This document shows, piece after piece, positions 51,701 to 60,761 of a stretch of DNA of 64,000 nt; within the stretch, counting starts at the first letter, position 1, and the number at the start of each line of letters is the position of its first letter. The notes under the pieces are model-generated. The model saw only the letters and a list, made by a program, of their open reading frames with translations. It was not told the DNA's origin and made no database searches. Where the stretch lies: the NCBI GenBank assembly GCA_030345135.1, contig CP128386.1:2567677-2631676 (forward strand), in the 5' to 3' direction. The DNA comes from Chitinophagaceae bacterium DXS. Its GTDB lineage: Bacteria; Bacteroidota; Bacteroidia; Chitinophagales; Chitinophagaceae. Made by a program: the position numbers and the translations under genes.

Positions 51701-52684
51701 TCAGGCCTTGATGGCATCCTCTATTACTGCTGTATAAAACTCTTTAAGCGTCCATCCCATCGCCCTTACCTGTTGAGGCACTATACTCGCCTCGCTTTGA
51801 CCGGGAACCGTGTTAACTTCCAGCATAAACGGCTCCTGCCTTTGTTCATTGTAAATAAAATCAATTCTGACTATACCACGGCAGTTTAATAACTCATACA
51901 CTTTTTTTGCCGCGGCCCTCACTTTTTCAGCAATTGCCTCGTCTGCGTTTGCGGGAGTTATTTCCTGGCTTTTACCAAGATATTTCGCCTCATAATCAAA
52001 AAAGTCCTTGTGAGTAATCACTTCAGTAATGGGTAACGTAATAATCTTACCGTTTGTTTTAAAAACACCAATAGTAAACTCTCTTCCTGCAATAAATTCT
52101 TCAACCAGCAGCTGATCATCTTCGTTAAATGCTTTTTCCAGCGCAGCTGGCAAGGCTTCAGCTTCCGTTACTTTACTCATACCGATGCTGCTGCCACCAT
52201 TGTTCGGCTTAACAAAAACCGGCAATTGTAATTGCTGCAAAATGGCTTCGGCACTTATGGGTGAATGCTTGAAGATATGCAAAGAGCGCGCAACATTTAT
52301 TCCGCCAAAAGCAGCAACAGCTACAGTGTAGCGTTTATTAAATGTAAGTGCTGAAGTTGCGGCATCGCAACTTGTGTAGGGTAAATTAAGCATATCAAAA
52401 TAACCCTGCAACTTTCCGTCTTCGCCAGGCGTACCATGAATGCACATCAAAGCCGCGTCAAAGCTGATCTTACTGCCATTGGCATTGACGGAAAAATCAC
52501 TTCTGTCAACAGGCGTTTTATTTCCGTTTGCATCTATATAGTTCCAGCCTTCCGGGTGGACATCAATTTTGTATACTTCAAATTTTTCCTTGTCTACATT
52601 ATTTTCAACAGTCACCGCACTTTTATAACTGATCTCTGCCTCCCCACTGTAACCGCCTGTTACCAATGCTATTTTCTTTTTCAT
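51701..52684 (-). CDS. ddl: D-alanine--D-alanine ligase
   Basis: 327 residues with the ATP-grasp fold. N-terminal ALVTGGYSGEAEISYKSAVT, LMCIHGTPGEDGKLQGYFDM, LPYTSCDAATSALTFNK, then LPVFVKPNNGGSSIGMSKV, LLVEEFIAGREFTIGVF and the metal-binding C-terminal FMLEVNTVPGQSEASIVPQQ. It makes the D-Ala-D-Ala dipeptide for peptidoglycan. Residues expected for the standard dipeptide enzyme are present; there is no sign of a D-lactate-type change, though that is hard to judge by eye. First gene of the ddl-PASTA-rhodanese cluster. Confidence 0.95.
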   Translation of the reverse strand: MKKKIALVTGGYSGEAEISYKSAVTVENNVDKEKFEVYKIDVHPEGWNYIDANGNKTPVDRSDFSVNANGSKISFDAALMCIHGTPGEDGKLQGYFDMLNLPYTSCDAATSALTFNKRYTVAVAAFGGINVARSLHIFKHSPISAEAILQQLQLPVFVKPNNGGSSIGMSKVTEAEALPAALEKAFNEDDQLLVEEFIAGREFTIGVFKTNGKIITLPITEVITHKDFFDYEAKYLGKSQEITPANADEAIAEKVRAAAKKVYELLNCRGIVRIDFIYNEQRQEPFMLEVNTVPGQSEASIVPQQVRAMGWTLKEFYTAVIEDAIKA

Positions 52685-53005
52685 CTGTTATTCTTTGTTT
52701 CTTTTAGATTAGCCGGAATCCGGCGATAGAACCTGCAATACGGAAAACCTCGTTAATGATGTTTTGCCGGGCCTGACTTTCAAAGATAATGACCTAATGC
52801 ATTTAAGCTATTGCCTATGAAATTTTAACGAAAGAAACCGGCAGTTATTTCCAAACAAAAAGGTGAAGAACATACATCCTTCACCTCACGTTAGCGGGAA
52901 ATATCACCCACCGTTATTAATGTCGCCTCGCAGCAACAATCATTTACATAAAGGTAACCACCCCGGTAATAGAGTGCAAAAAAAGTTTCGCACACTGCCG
53001 CCGGA
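52685..53005. other. Gap between ddl and the ferredoxin gene
   Basis: About 320 bases without a gene. It holds the terminator of the ferredoxin gene (52856-52886) and presumably the ddl promoter, for which no good consensus match was seen. Confidence 0.5.
52856..52886 (-). terminator. Intrinsic terminator of the ferredoxin gene
   Basis: On the minus strand AGGTGAAG-GATGTATGTT-CTTCACCT is an 8-bp perfect stem followed by TTTTG. About 120 bases after the ferredoxin stop. Confidence 0.75.
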
Positions 53006-53356
53006 CTACATTATGTGCAATTTTTCCTTTTTAGCCATCAGTTCATCCACAGTTTCCTGGTACATTTCATCCGGAACGCAGCAGTCAACCGGGCAAACGG
53101 CTGCACATTGAGGTTCCTCGTGAAAACCCTGGCATTCGGTGCATTTATTTGGAACAATATAGTAAGTATCAACACTAATTGGGGCAAAACGCTCGTTTGC
53201 GTCTACCTGGCTTCCATCCATAAGTGTAATAGATCCTTTAACGGTTGTTCCGTCGGCTATGGCCCATTCTACTCCCCCTTCGTAAATGGCATTATTTGGA
53301 CATTCTGGTTCGCATGCTCCGCAGTTAATACATTCATCTGTTATTTTGATTGCCAT
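53006..53356 (-). CDS. 4Fe-4S dicluster ferredoxin
   Basis: 116 residues with two cluster motifs: [20 protein letters not shown] near the N-terminus and [20 protein letters not shown] in the second half (CxxC spacing lengthened by a loop, as in many 8Fe ferredoxins of this type). No signal peptide, so it is a soluble electron carrier. It is divergent from an acyl-CoA reductase gene across about 160 bases, an arrangement I recall as common in Bacteroidota. The electron partner is unknown. Confidence 0.92.
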   Translation of the reverse strand: MAIKITDECINCGACEPECPNNAIYEGGVEWAIADGTTVKGSITLMDGSQVDANERFAPISVDTYYIVPNKCTECQGFHEEPQCAAVCPVDCCVPDEMYQETVDELMAKKEKLHIM

Positions 53357-53514
53357 ATTATTTGATTTTTGTGATTGTAAATTTCAGAATTTTGCGGCTG
53401 CCGCAAGTCAGTGCCGTTTACTTAAGTATCTGCCGGACCTTATCCGATCGCAGCAATTATTGAATAAACCGCACTACGCCGCAAATATAAATCACAAGAG
53501 TTAATATATGTAAG

Positions 53515-54513
53515 ATGACTTTACAACAACGTATAGAATTATTGGCACAATTGGGTTCTTATATTGAAAACAATGACACGGAATGGCAGATGATAAAGGA
53601 AAGAGCGGGCAGGCAAAATCCGTGGTTTATTCCTGAGTTTATTGACCTGGCTTCGACAGCGCTTTCCCGTGAATTTCTTACACGACCTGTATTGGAGGAA
53701 TGGACAAAAAATTATGGAATTCCGCAGGAAAACCCACATCCAAAGCTCGTAGGCATTGTTATGGCTGGGAATATTCCGCTTGTAGGCTTTCACGATTTCC
53801 TTTGCACGTTTATTACCGGCCACCGCATGGCTATTAAACTTTCTTCGAAAGATGATGTGCTGCTGCCGCATCTTGTAGCCAAATTGGAAGAATGGAATCC
53901 GGCAGCAAAAGGACTCGTTCAATTCGCGGAGACATTAAAAGGATGTGACGCCTATGTAGCAACCGGCAGCAATAATTCCGGGCGTTATTTTGAATACTAT
54001 TTCAGTAAATATCCAAACATTATCCGCAAAAACCGGACGTCTGTCGCTGTCCTGGACGGACAGGAATCAGCCGACGATCTAATCAATCTTGCCAAAGACA
54101 TTCAGCTTTATTTCGGGCTCGGCTGTCGCAACGTTACGAAGTTGTATGTTCCGGAGAACTATAATTTTATGCCGTTACTGGAAACATTGAAACAATATGA
54201 TTACTTCCTCGAATTTCATAAATACAAACACAATTTCGACTATCAGCTGGCGCTACTGATCATGAACAATAAATATTACATGAACAGCGGGGCAGTGGTT
54301 GTTACGGAAAACAGTTCGCCTTTTTCGCCCATCAGCCAGGTACATTTTGAGTATTATACCGACAAGGATGCGTTGCTGGAAAGCCTGAAAGGTAACGAGG
54401 CTATACAGTGTGTTGTAGGTAAGGATAACATTCCTTTTGGCAGCGCACAGCAACCTTCGTTGATAGACTACGCCGATGGAGTAGATACTATGGCCTTTTT
54501 AAAAGACCTGTAA
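53515..54513 (+). CDS. LuxC-like acyl-CoA reductase
   Basis: 332 residues of the aldehyde-dehydrogenase superfamily. Seen: HPKLVGIVMAGNIPLVGFHD, FITGHRMAIKLSSKDDVLLP, YVATGSNNSGRYFEYYFSKY, and the catalytic Cys in YFGLGCRNVTKLYVPE. This matches the bacterial LuxC-type fatty acyl-CoA reductase family. In non-luminous Bacteroidota it is a stand-alone protein beside ferredoxin and, commonly, serine-biosynthesis genes; the physiological acyl substrate is not known. Family quite sure. Confidence 0.88.
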   Translation: MTLQQRIELLAQLGSYIENNDTEWQMIKERAGRQNPWFIPEFIDLASTALSREFLTRPVLEEWTKNYGIPQENPHPKLVGIVMAGNIPLVGFHDFLCTFITGHRMAIKLSSKDDVLLPHLVAKLEEWNPAAKGLVQFAETLKGCDAYVATGSNNSGRYFEYYFSKYPNIIRKNRTSVAVLDGQESADDLINLAKDIQLYFGLGCRNVTKLYVPENYNFMPLLETLKQYDYFLEFHKYKHNFDYQLALLIMNNKYYMNSGAVVVTENSSPFSPISQVHFEYYTDKDALLESLKGNEAIQCVVGKDNIPFGSAQQPSLIDYADGVDTMAFLKDL

Positions 54514-55045
54514 ACCTGATAAATATTGCTTTGTCCTGGGTTGGTGATTTTATCCGACGGGACAAGGCAATTATCTCTTCCAATTTCACAGACTGAATGG
54601 CAGCTTTTTCAATGCTTAAAAAACAAATTACATCTGCATTCAAGCCATTGCCTTAACAAGCATTTCAGCCTCCTGTGTCAGAACTCATTTTCTGAAGCTT
54701 TGATAACCAATATATTGAAGTAATTCCACGTTCCCTTCCTTAAAAAGACCTGCATCTAATTCAGCTTTTAGACTTAAGTACTTTGTACTTCGTAATTCGT
54801 ACTTACTTCTTTGCCTTCCATGGAATTCTATGCCATTTTCGCACTTACATGCTTATCTTTATGACAGTAATTGTTAACACCTTTACGCAAGTTTGACAGA
54901 ACTACGACAACCTTCGTCAAACTTATGTTAAAAGGAATATTTTATTAACGCACGATTAAACAGCTTCGTTTATTTGTTGTCCGAAAGGCATATTATTTGA
55001 CATTAAAGAACAGTCAATTTTGAACTTTAAAAATTTAGAAGAACA
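54514..55045. other. Gap between acyl-CoA reductase and htrA
   Basis: About 530 bases with no credible gene (a 65-codon frame starts at TTG and resembles nothing). A stem of TTGCTTTGTCC (54526-54536) and GGACAAGGCAA (54560-54570) lies just after the reductase stop and may end its transcript, though the T-run is poor. An ACTTTGTACTTCGTAATTCG-type word is at about 54778-54805. The htrA promoter is not clear. Confidence 0.5.
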
Positions 55046-56575
55046 ATGAAACTCAAAAGTATTTTATTGATAGTTGCTATCAGTGCATCTACCGCTGTTT
55101 TGAGTGTTTGGGGATACAGCAAGTGGATGCAAAGTCAATACGCAGGTGTACAGGAAAATGGAAAACTACCAGTTAACTATGCAGGATTTTTCAATAAAGA
55201 TAATGCAGCAGGACCAGTCGATTTTTCCGCAGCAGCAACTTCTGCAACCCCCGCCGTTGTACACATAAAAACAAGAACAAAACCTAAACAGGTTAGCAAC
55301 AACCTGCCTAAGCAAAGAAATCCATTCTCTGACTTTTTTGGAGATGATGATCCGTTCTCCGATTTCTTTGGCGGTCCCCAATCAAGGATGACTCCTGAGC
55401 AACGCGCCAGCGGTAGCGGTGTATTGATCAGTGCGGATGGATATATTGTTACAAACAATCACGTAGTTGAGGGCGCTGATGAAATAAATGTAACACTGGC
55501 TAACCGTAAAACTTATAAGGCTACAGTTGTAGGAACAGATAATAACAGTGATATCGCAGTTATTAAAGTTGAAGGCACAGGTTTACCTTACCTGGTTTAC
55601 GGAAACAGTGATGATACGCGCTTAGGCCAGTGGGTACTGGCAGTCGGTTATCCTTTGAACCTTGATGTTACCGTAACGGCAGGTATAGTTAGTGCGAAAG
55701 CAAGATCAATCGGCATCAACAGAGGCAACTCTCCTATCGAATCGTTTATTCAGACCGATGCAGCTGTGAACCCCGGCAATAGTGGAGGTGCGTTGATTAA
55801 TACAAACGGTGAGCTAATCGGTATTAACTCTGCCATCGCATCTCCTACAGGTTCTTATGCAGGTTATTCTTACGCAATACCAGTAAACATGGTTAAGAAA
55901 ATTGTGAATGACCTGATTAAATTTGGTACAGTTCAGAGAGCTTATATCGGAATTCAATACCTGAGTGAACAAGCATCTGACGAGCAAAAGAAACAGCAAG
56001 GTATTAAAGAAGGTGACGGTGTTTATGTAACTGATGTTCCGAAAGACGGCGCAGCTTACCAGGGCGGTATTCAGAAAGGTGATTTCATCACCAAAATAAA
56101 CGGAGCAACAATTACAAGTGGTCCTGAATTGCAAGACCAGGTTGCACGTTACAAGCCCGGTGACAAGATCAGCCTGACGTATGTTAGAGCAGGTAAAGAA
56201 AACACAACTACTGTTACGCTGAAAAACAAAGCGGGTACATATACTGAAGTCAAAGCGGAATCAGCCCTCGATAAATTAGGTGCAGAATTAGCGAATCTTG
56301 ATGCTGCCACCGCTAAGAAAAATGATATTACCGGAGGTGTGGTAGTTAAGAAAATAGGCAATGGTATTTTGAAGAGAACAAGAATGCAGGAAGGATTTGT
56401 AATCACCAGCGTAAATGGTCAGCCTGTAAACAATATTGATGAACTGAAAAGTGTTCTTGCAAGCACCCAGGGCACTGTTAAGATTGAAGGTATTTATCCG
56501 GGTTACGAAGGTTCTTACGCCTATCCGCTTAACCTTAACGGATCCGATAAAGGTAATGACAATGGGGATCAATAA
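55046..56575 (+). CDS. htrA: Do-family periplasmic serine protease (HtrA/DegQ)
   Basis: 509 residues. N-terminal membrane anchor or signal (about 5-25), then a flexible Phe/Asp-rich segment (NPFSDFFGDDDPFSDFFGGP) and the trypsin-like domain with the full triad: His139 in VTNNHVVEGAD, Asp169 in NNSDIAVIKV and Ser246 in VNPGNSGGALI. Two PDZ domains follow (about 300-390 with GVYVTDVPKDGAAYQGGIQKG-type motif, and about 415-500 with GFVITSVNGQPVNNIDELKS). It degrades or refolds damaged envelope proteins. Length and architecture are standard. Confidence 0.96.
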   Translation: MKLKSILLIVAISASTAVLSVWGYSKWMQSQYAGVQENGKLPVNYAGFFNKDNAAGPVDFSAAATSATPAVVHIKTRTKPKQVSNNLPKQRNPFSDFFGDDDPFSDFFGGPQSRMTPEQRASGSGVLISADGYIVTNNHVVEGADEINVTLANRKTYKATVVGTDNNSDIAVIKVEGTGLPYLVYGNSDDTRLGQWVLAVGYPLNLDVTVTAGIVSAKARSIGINRGNSPIESFIQTDAAVNPGNSGGALINTNGELIGINSAIASPTGSYAGYSYAIPVNMVKKIVNDLIKFGTVQRAYIGIQYLSEQASDEQKKQQGIKEGDGVYVTDVPKDGAAYQGGIQKGDFITKINGATITSGPELQDQVARYKPGDKISLTYVRAGKENTTTVTLKNKAGTYTEVKAESALDKLGAELANLDAATAKKNDITGGVVVKKIGNGILKRTRMQEGFVITSVNGQPVNNIDELKSVLASTQGTVKIEGIYPGYEGSYAYPLNLNGSDKGNDNGDQ

Positions 56576-56938
56576 GAGGACTGAATGGTGAAGAGTGATA
56601 ACTCAGCGTGAATAGTGAATGGTGAATAGTGAAAGATTGATTCAATGATTATAAAGAATAGGCCGGCTTTTATGCCGGCTTTCTTTTTTTGGTGGATGGT
56701 GAATAGTCAATAGTGAATGGTCAATAGTGAAGTGTGCAGCATTGATTCCATTTTCGTTCTTCATCATAGTCTTTGCTGCAATCAACGTGTAACGTACTAC
56801 TTACAACTCATTACTTCCGAAAACGTCAAAAGTGAATAGTCTATAGTGAAATATGGAGCATTGATTCCATTTTTGTCAATCATCATCTTTGCTGCCATCA
56901 ACGTACAACGTACCACTTATAACTTTTAACTTCTGACA
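56576..56938. other. Repeat-rich convergent gap after htrA
   Basis: Between convergent htrA and the GH13 gene. It contains the htrA terminator and repeated GTGAATAGTGAATGGTGAAT-type, ACGTGTAACGTACTACTTAC-type and TTGATTCCATTTT words; the last occurs twice (56742, 56862). No gene. Confidence 0.6.
56660..56690 (+). terminator. Intrinsic terminator of htrA
   Basis: AGGCCGGC-TTTTAT-GCCGGCTT (6-bp GC stem plus two outer pairs, one G-U) followed by TCTTTTTTT, about 85 bases after the htrA stop. Confidence 0.8.
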
Positions 56939-58207
56939 TTACACCGATGCATAAACAAAATACTCCCAGGGTTGCAATTCAAATATCTCACGCTCGTTCA
57001 GGTGATGTTGCAGACCTGAAAACAGATTAATATAACCACCTTTTAGAGACGCATCTGCAAGATCGATCTTTACCCGTTCTGCACCGGATAAATTTAATAT
57101 CACCAAAACTTTCTGATGATCTTTAACGAGCAGGTAGGCTAATATTTTATCATCTGCATCTGTAGAAAACCAAACCATCCTGGCTTCATTGTGCAATGCG
57201 CTGTTTTCTCTTCGCAATTGCAGTAATGTCTTGTAAAAAACATGTAATTCTACCGGCTCGTGCCATTCTATTACATCCTTTTCAAAAAACTTTAGACGCT
57301 TGTTATTGGGCAACTCCTGGCCACTATAAATTAATGGTAATCCTGGCCAGGTGACACTAAAAATTGCAAATGCTTTTGCAGCCGGACCATACTTTTCAGA
57401 CTCAGTTCCGTTCCATGTATTTTCGTCGTGATTGGCGGTAAAAAAAAGCTTCCATCCTTTTGCATGATAATTTGCATAACCATGCAAAATGTTGTTGATA
57501 TCACCCAGTCCAATTTCATTTCGCATGAATTTTTCCGTGGCATGCATCCATTTCCAGGCATAGGAAACATCAAATACTTCCAGGTATTTTTCTTCATCAC
57601 ATTCAGCAAGCCAGAAAAGAGGCCTCGTTTCCTCGCAGGCTTTTCTCGCTTCCTTCCAGAAGTCCAGCGGAACAAGATGTGCCATGTCGCACCGGAAGCC
57701 ATCTATATTACATTTCTCCACCCAAAACTGCATACATTTTATCATCTCCCTCCGAAGTGCTGCATTTGTGTAGTCGAGATCTATTACATCGTCCCAGCCG
57801 TTCAGCTCTACAAAATTTCCATCCGCGTCCTTCCTGTACCATTCAGAATGTTCTTTTGTCCAGTGATGGTCATAACCCGTGTGATTTGCCACCCAGTCAA
57901 TAATTACTTTAAACCCCAGATCATGCGCAGCGCTTACCAGTGTTTTGAAATCTTCTAATGTTCCGTATTCCGGATTAATCGAGGTATAATCGCTGCAGGC
58001 ATAATAACTGCCCCGTGTCCCCAATCTTTTTTCCTTGCTTATCGGCGTTACGGGCATAAACCACAGTATCTCAATCCCCATATCCCTCAGCCTTGGCAAA
58101 TGCTGCTGAAAAGCACTAAATGTGCCTTCCGCGGTATATTGCCTTGTATTTACTTCGTATATGTTGGAGCCGTAAGCCCAATCGATCGTCTCAAATTTTA
58201 TGCTCAT
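56939..58207 (-). CDS. GH13 alpha-amylase family enzyme (cytoplasmic)
   Basis: 422 residues without a signal peptide, so cytoplasmic. Four GH13 regions are seen: VIIDWVANHTGYDHHW (region I), GFRCDMAHLVPLDFW with the nucleophile Asp (region II), FWLAECDEEKYLEVFDVSYA with the acid/base Glu (region III) and LFFTANHDENTWNGTE with the third Asp (region IV). The start IYEVNTRQYTAEGTFSAFQQ is typical of the shorter bacterial amylases. It probably acts on glycogen or imported malto-oligosaccharides. It is not linked to the PUL. Confidence 0.92.
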   Translation of the reverse strand: MSIKFETIDWAYGSNIYEVNTRQYTAEGTFSAFQQHLPRLRDMGIEILWFMPVTPISKEKRLGTRGSYYACSDYTSINPEYGTLEDFKTLVSAAHDLGFKVIIDWVANHTGYDHHWTKEHSEWYRKDADGNFVELNGWDDVIDLDYTNAALRREMIKCMQFWVEKCNIDGFRCDMAHLVPLDFWKEARKACEETRPLFWLAECDEEKYLEVFDVSYAWKWMHATEKFMRNEIGLGDINNILHGYANYHAKGWKLFFTANHDENTWNGTESEKYGPAAKAFAIFSVTWPGLPLIYSGQELPNNKRLKFFEKDVIEWHEPVELHVFYKTLLQLRRENSALHNEARMVWFSTDADDKILAYLLVKDHQKVLVILNLSGAERVKIDLADASLKGGYINLFSGLQHHLNEREIFELQPWEYFVYASV

Positions 58208-58300
58208 GTTTGTAGCTTTCAGCAGTCAGCTATCAGCTTTTAGCTGAGGCATTCTGCGTAGTTCAGAACGTTATTGATACAGCAATATTCACGTATCGGT

Positions 58301-58696
58301 CTATTCTGTGATCTCGATCCTGTTTCCCTCGGGATCGGCAATAACACTTTCGTAGTAGCCATCGCCGGTTACCCTTGGTTCTCCCAAAACAGCAAAGCCA
58401 TCGGCCCTTAAAGTCTTCGTCAGGGTGTCGACTTTCTCGCGGCTTCCGGCGGAAAATGCGAGGTGAACAAATCCGGGATTTTCGGCTCTTGCTATAACGG
58501 AAGAAACATCTGAAATACCAGGCTTTTTCATCAACTCAAATCTTGCACCGGTTGCAAAACTTATGAAATAAGATTCAAATCCCCTGGTTGTATTGCTTCG
58601 ATAGATCTCATTAGATGTTCCCTCAAAATAGCGGCAATAGAAATCTTTCATTTTTTCAAGGTCGTTGCAATAAAGGGCAATATGTTCTATATGCAT
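58301..58696 (-). CDS. VOC-superfamily (glyoxalase/bleomycin-resistance-like) protein
   Basis: 131 residues with the two beta-alpha-beta-beta-beta modules: [59 protein letters not shown] and [18 protein letters not shown]. Metal-ligand candidates are His5, Glu near residue 54, His near residue 76 and the C-terminal Glu. Members include lyases, dioxygenases and binding proteins; the substrate is unknown. It begins 4 bases after the small membrane protein's stop, so the two are co-transcribed. Confidence 0.9.
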   Translation of the reverse strand: MHIEHIALYCNDLEKMKDFYCRYFEGTSNEIYRSNTTRGFESYFISFATGARFELMKKPGISDVSSVIARAENPGFVHLAFSAGSREKVDTLTKTLRADGFAVLGEPRVTGDGYYESVIADPEGNRIEITE

Positions 58697-58700
58697 ACAA

Positions 58701-58964
58701 TTATTTTACTATCCAGTAATAAACGGCACCCAGCAAAAGAATTAGCTCTGTCACCCATATCCATACAAGGCCCCTTGACTGAAGATAGCGTTTTAAGAGG
58801 AAATCAAGAATGAGCGGAACTATACTGAGTAACACGAGCGGAATAAAGAACCCAATTCTGTATTTAAACGTATCTCCTCCTGTTAGTAAAAAAGAAAAAG
58901 CTGCAACAATAGCAGTGGAGGATGCGAGTATAAAAGGAGTAATCCTTTTCAGATACTTTATCAT
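58701..58964 (-). CDS. Small membrane protein, three helices, function unknown
   Basis: 87 residues with three hydrophobic segments: [17 protein letters not shown] (10-26), [20 protein letters not shown] (37-56) and [19 protein letters not shown] (68-86). A positively charged start (MIKYLKR) suggests N-in topology. It lies 4 bases upstream of the VOC gene on the same strand and has good protein character. No family recognised. Confidence 0.75.
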   Translation of the reverse strand: MIKYLKRITPFILASSTAIVAAFSFLLTGGDTFKYRIGFFIPLVLLSIVPLILDFLLKRYLQSRGLVWIWVTELILLLGAVYYWIVK

Positions 58965-58978
58965 ATTTCAAAAATAAG

Positions 58979-59006
58979 AAAGCCTCCCAAAAGAAAGGAA
59001 GGCTTT
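58979..59006 (-). terminator. Terminator of the serine-palmitoyltransferase-like gene
   Basis: On the minus strand AAAGCCTTCC-TTTCTTTT-GGGAGGCTTT pairs at 9 of 10 positions and is followed by CTTATTTTTG, 27 bases after the stop at 59033. Confidence 0.75.
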
Positions 59007-59032
59007 GCTTAGTAAAATATTCTTTTAACGAC

Positions 59033-60292
59033 TTAGTTTGCTTCGGCCATATCAGGAATGGCTTCAACCTTATAGTCACCTGCATCCAGCTTGGCTTTGG
59101 TTTCGCTGAAAGCTTTTATGGTTAGCTTAATGTCTTCTGCAGTATGTGCTGCAGTTGGAATTAAGCGGTAAATAATATGTCCTTTTGGAATTACGGGATA
59201 TACTACGATAGAACAGAAGATACCGTAATTTTCACGAAGGTCCATTACCATTGCAGTAGCTTCTTCTACGCCACCTTTCATGTAAACCGGCGTAACCATA
59301 GTATTGGTATTACCAATATCAAATCCATTTTCTTTTAGTCCTTTCTGCAGACTCAATGCGTTATTCCATAATTTCTCGCGGAGTTCCGGCATGGTGCGCA
59401 ACATATCCAAACGCTTCAGGTTACCCAGAACGATTGGCATTGGTAAGCTTTTCGCGAAGATCTGTGAACGGATATTATAACGGATATAATCAATGATCAC
59501 TTTAGGACCTGCAAGAAATGCTCCGATTGAAGCCATTGATTTGGCGAAAGTAGAGAAATACAGATCGATGCCATCCTGGCAATCCTGAGCTTCACCCGCA
59601 CCCATACCAGTTTTACCCAACGTACCAAATCCATGCGCATCATCAACAAGCAGGCGGAATTCGTATGTGCTCTTAAGATCAATGATCTCTTTTAATTTAC
59701 CCTGATCTCCGGCCATGCCAAACACGCCTTCAGTAATAACCAGGATACCACCCTGTCCCTGCTTTTCAATCATCGCTGTTGCTCTTTCCAATTGTTTGGC
59801 GCAATCAGCAACATCATTATGTTTAAAAACAAACCTGTGACCAGGGTGAAGGCGCAAACCATCTATTATACATGCATGGCTTTCAGCATCATATACAATC
59901 ACGTCATGACGGCCGCAAACGGCGTCAATTGCGCTCATAATACCCTGATAGCCGAAGTTCATCAATATAGCATCTTCTTTCTGTTCAAATTCTGCCAGCT
60001 CTTTTTCCAACTGTTCATGATAGTTACTGTTACCACTCATCATCCTCGCTCCCATCGGATATGCAAGGCCGAATGTTTGAGAAGCTTCACCATCCACTTT
60101 TCTGATATCCGGATGATTTGCCAATCCTAAATAGTTATTCAGGCTCCATACAACTACGTCTTTACCACGAAATTTCATTCTGCTGCCAATCTCGCCCTCC
60201 AGTTTAGGAAATGCAAAATATCCATGTGCTCTTTCACGATGTTGTCCAATAGGGCCGTAATTTTTGATCAGTCTTTCGAAAATATCTGCCAT
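59033..60292 (-). CDS. Serine palmitoyltransferase-like alpha-oxoamine synthase
   Basis: 419 residues, PLP fold type I. Seen: VVVWSLNNYLGLANHPDI, GLAYPMGARMMSGNSNYHEQ, ILMNFGYQGIMSAIDAVCGR, YDAESHACIIDGLRLHPG, LLVDDAHGFGTLGKTGMGAG with the PLP-phosphate/ring Asp and His, and STFAKSMASIGAF with the PLP Lys (about K251). This group includes serine palmitoyltransferase and KBL/AONS. The opening MADIFERLIKNYGPIGQHRE and the MMSGNSNYHE stretch match the Bacteroidota sphingolipid-forming Spt. It would condense serine with a fatty acyl-CoA to make 3-ketosphinganine. Sphingolipid role inferred from the family and phylum. Confidence 0.87.
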   Translation of the reverse strand: MADIFERLIKNYGPIGQHRERAHGYFAFPKLEGEIGSRMKFRGKDVVVWSLNNYLGLANHPDIRKVDGEASQTFGLAYPMGARMMSGNSNYHEQLEKELAEFEQKEDAILMNFGYQGIMSAIDAVCGRHDVIVYDAESHACIIDGLRLHPGHRFVFKHNDVADCAKQLERATAMIEKQGQGGILVITEGVFGMAGDQGKLKEIIDLKSTYEFRLLVDDAHGFGTLGKTGMGAGEAQDCQDGIDLYFSTFAKSMASIGAFLAGPKVIIDYIRYNIRSQIFAKSLPMPIVLGNLKRLDMLRTMPELREKLWNNALSLQKGLKENGFDIGNTNTMVTPVYMKGGVEEATAMVMDLRENYGIFCSIVVYPVIPKGHIIYRLIPTAAHTAEDIKLTIKAFSETKAKLDAGDYKVEAIPDMAEAN

Positions 60293-60761
60293 AAAGTATA
60301 TATAATTTACAATGATAAAATCCGGTTGCTTTGTTGGATTGGTGATGAACCGGTTTATACTTTAACCTTCTGTCTGATAAAAAAGGAGCTTCTCAAGATG
60401 AAGCAATCATTATCATTTGCGACTGCGCAAAAATAATTCATTCAAATTAAATATAGCTTGAGTTTTAAGCCTTCGCATCATAATTTTTTGCACTATCATA
60501 GGCGTGATGTGCATAAATATTCCCCGAACCGGCCATATTTCCGGATAAAACGAGGTTTAAACTACTTTTTGTTAATGAAGCCGACGTTCTTCCTGCGGGT
60601 TTAAAGACGAATATTTCAGAGGAAATTAACAAAAATCATCACGTATCAGGTAACCGAAGGGGAAAGCCCGGCATTCGTTATTAAATATCAATTTTAAGAT
60701 CACGTTTTCAAATAATACATATCTTCAACCCTACTTTTGTTCCCCTAATAATTGTTTTACA
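60293..60761. other. Gap between the Spt-like gene and pafA
   Basis: About 470 bases holding the two divergent promoters. A TACTTTTG box for pafA is at 60732-60739. No further gene, repeat or structured element stands out. Confidence 0.5.
60732..60739 (+). promoter_or_regulatory. Candidate -7 box of pafA
   Basis: TACTTTTG, matching TAnnTTTG, with predicted transcription start near 60746, 16 bases before the ATG. The upstream -33 match is poor. Confidence 0.5.

Noticed and set aside
55814-56134. Minus-strand Cys/Thr-rich frame within htrA
   Set aside because: Antisense shadow of the protease and PDZ coding sequence.
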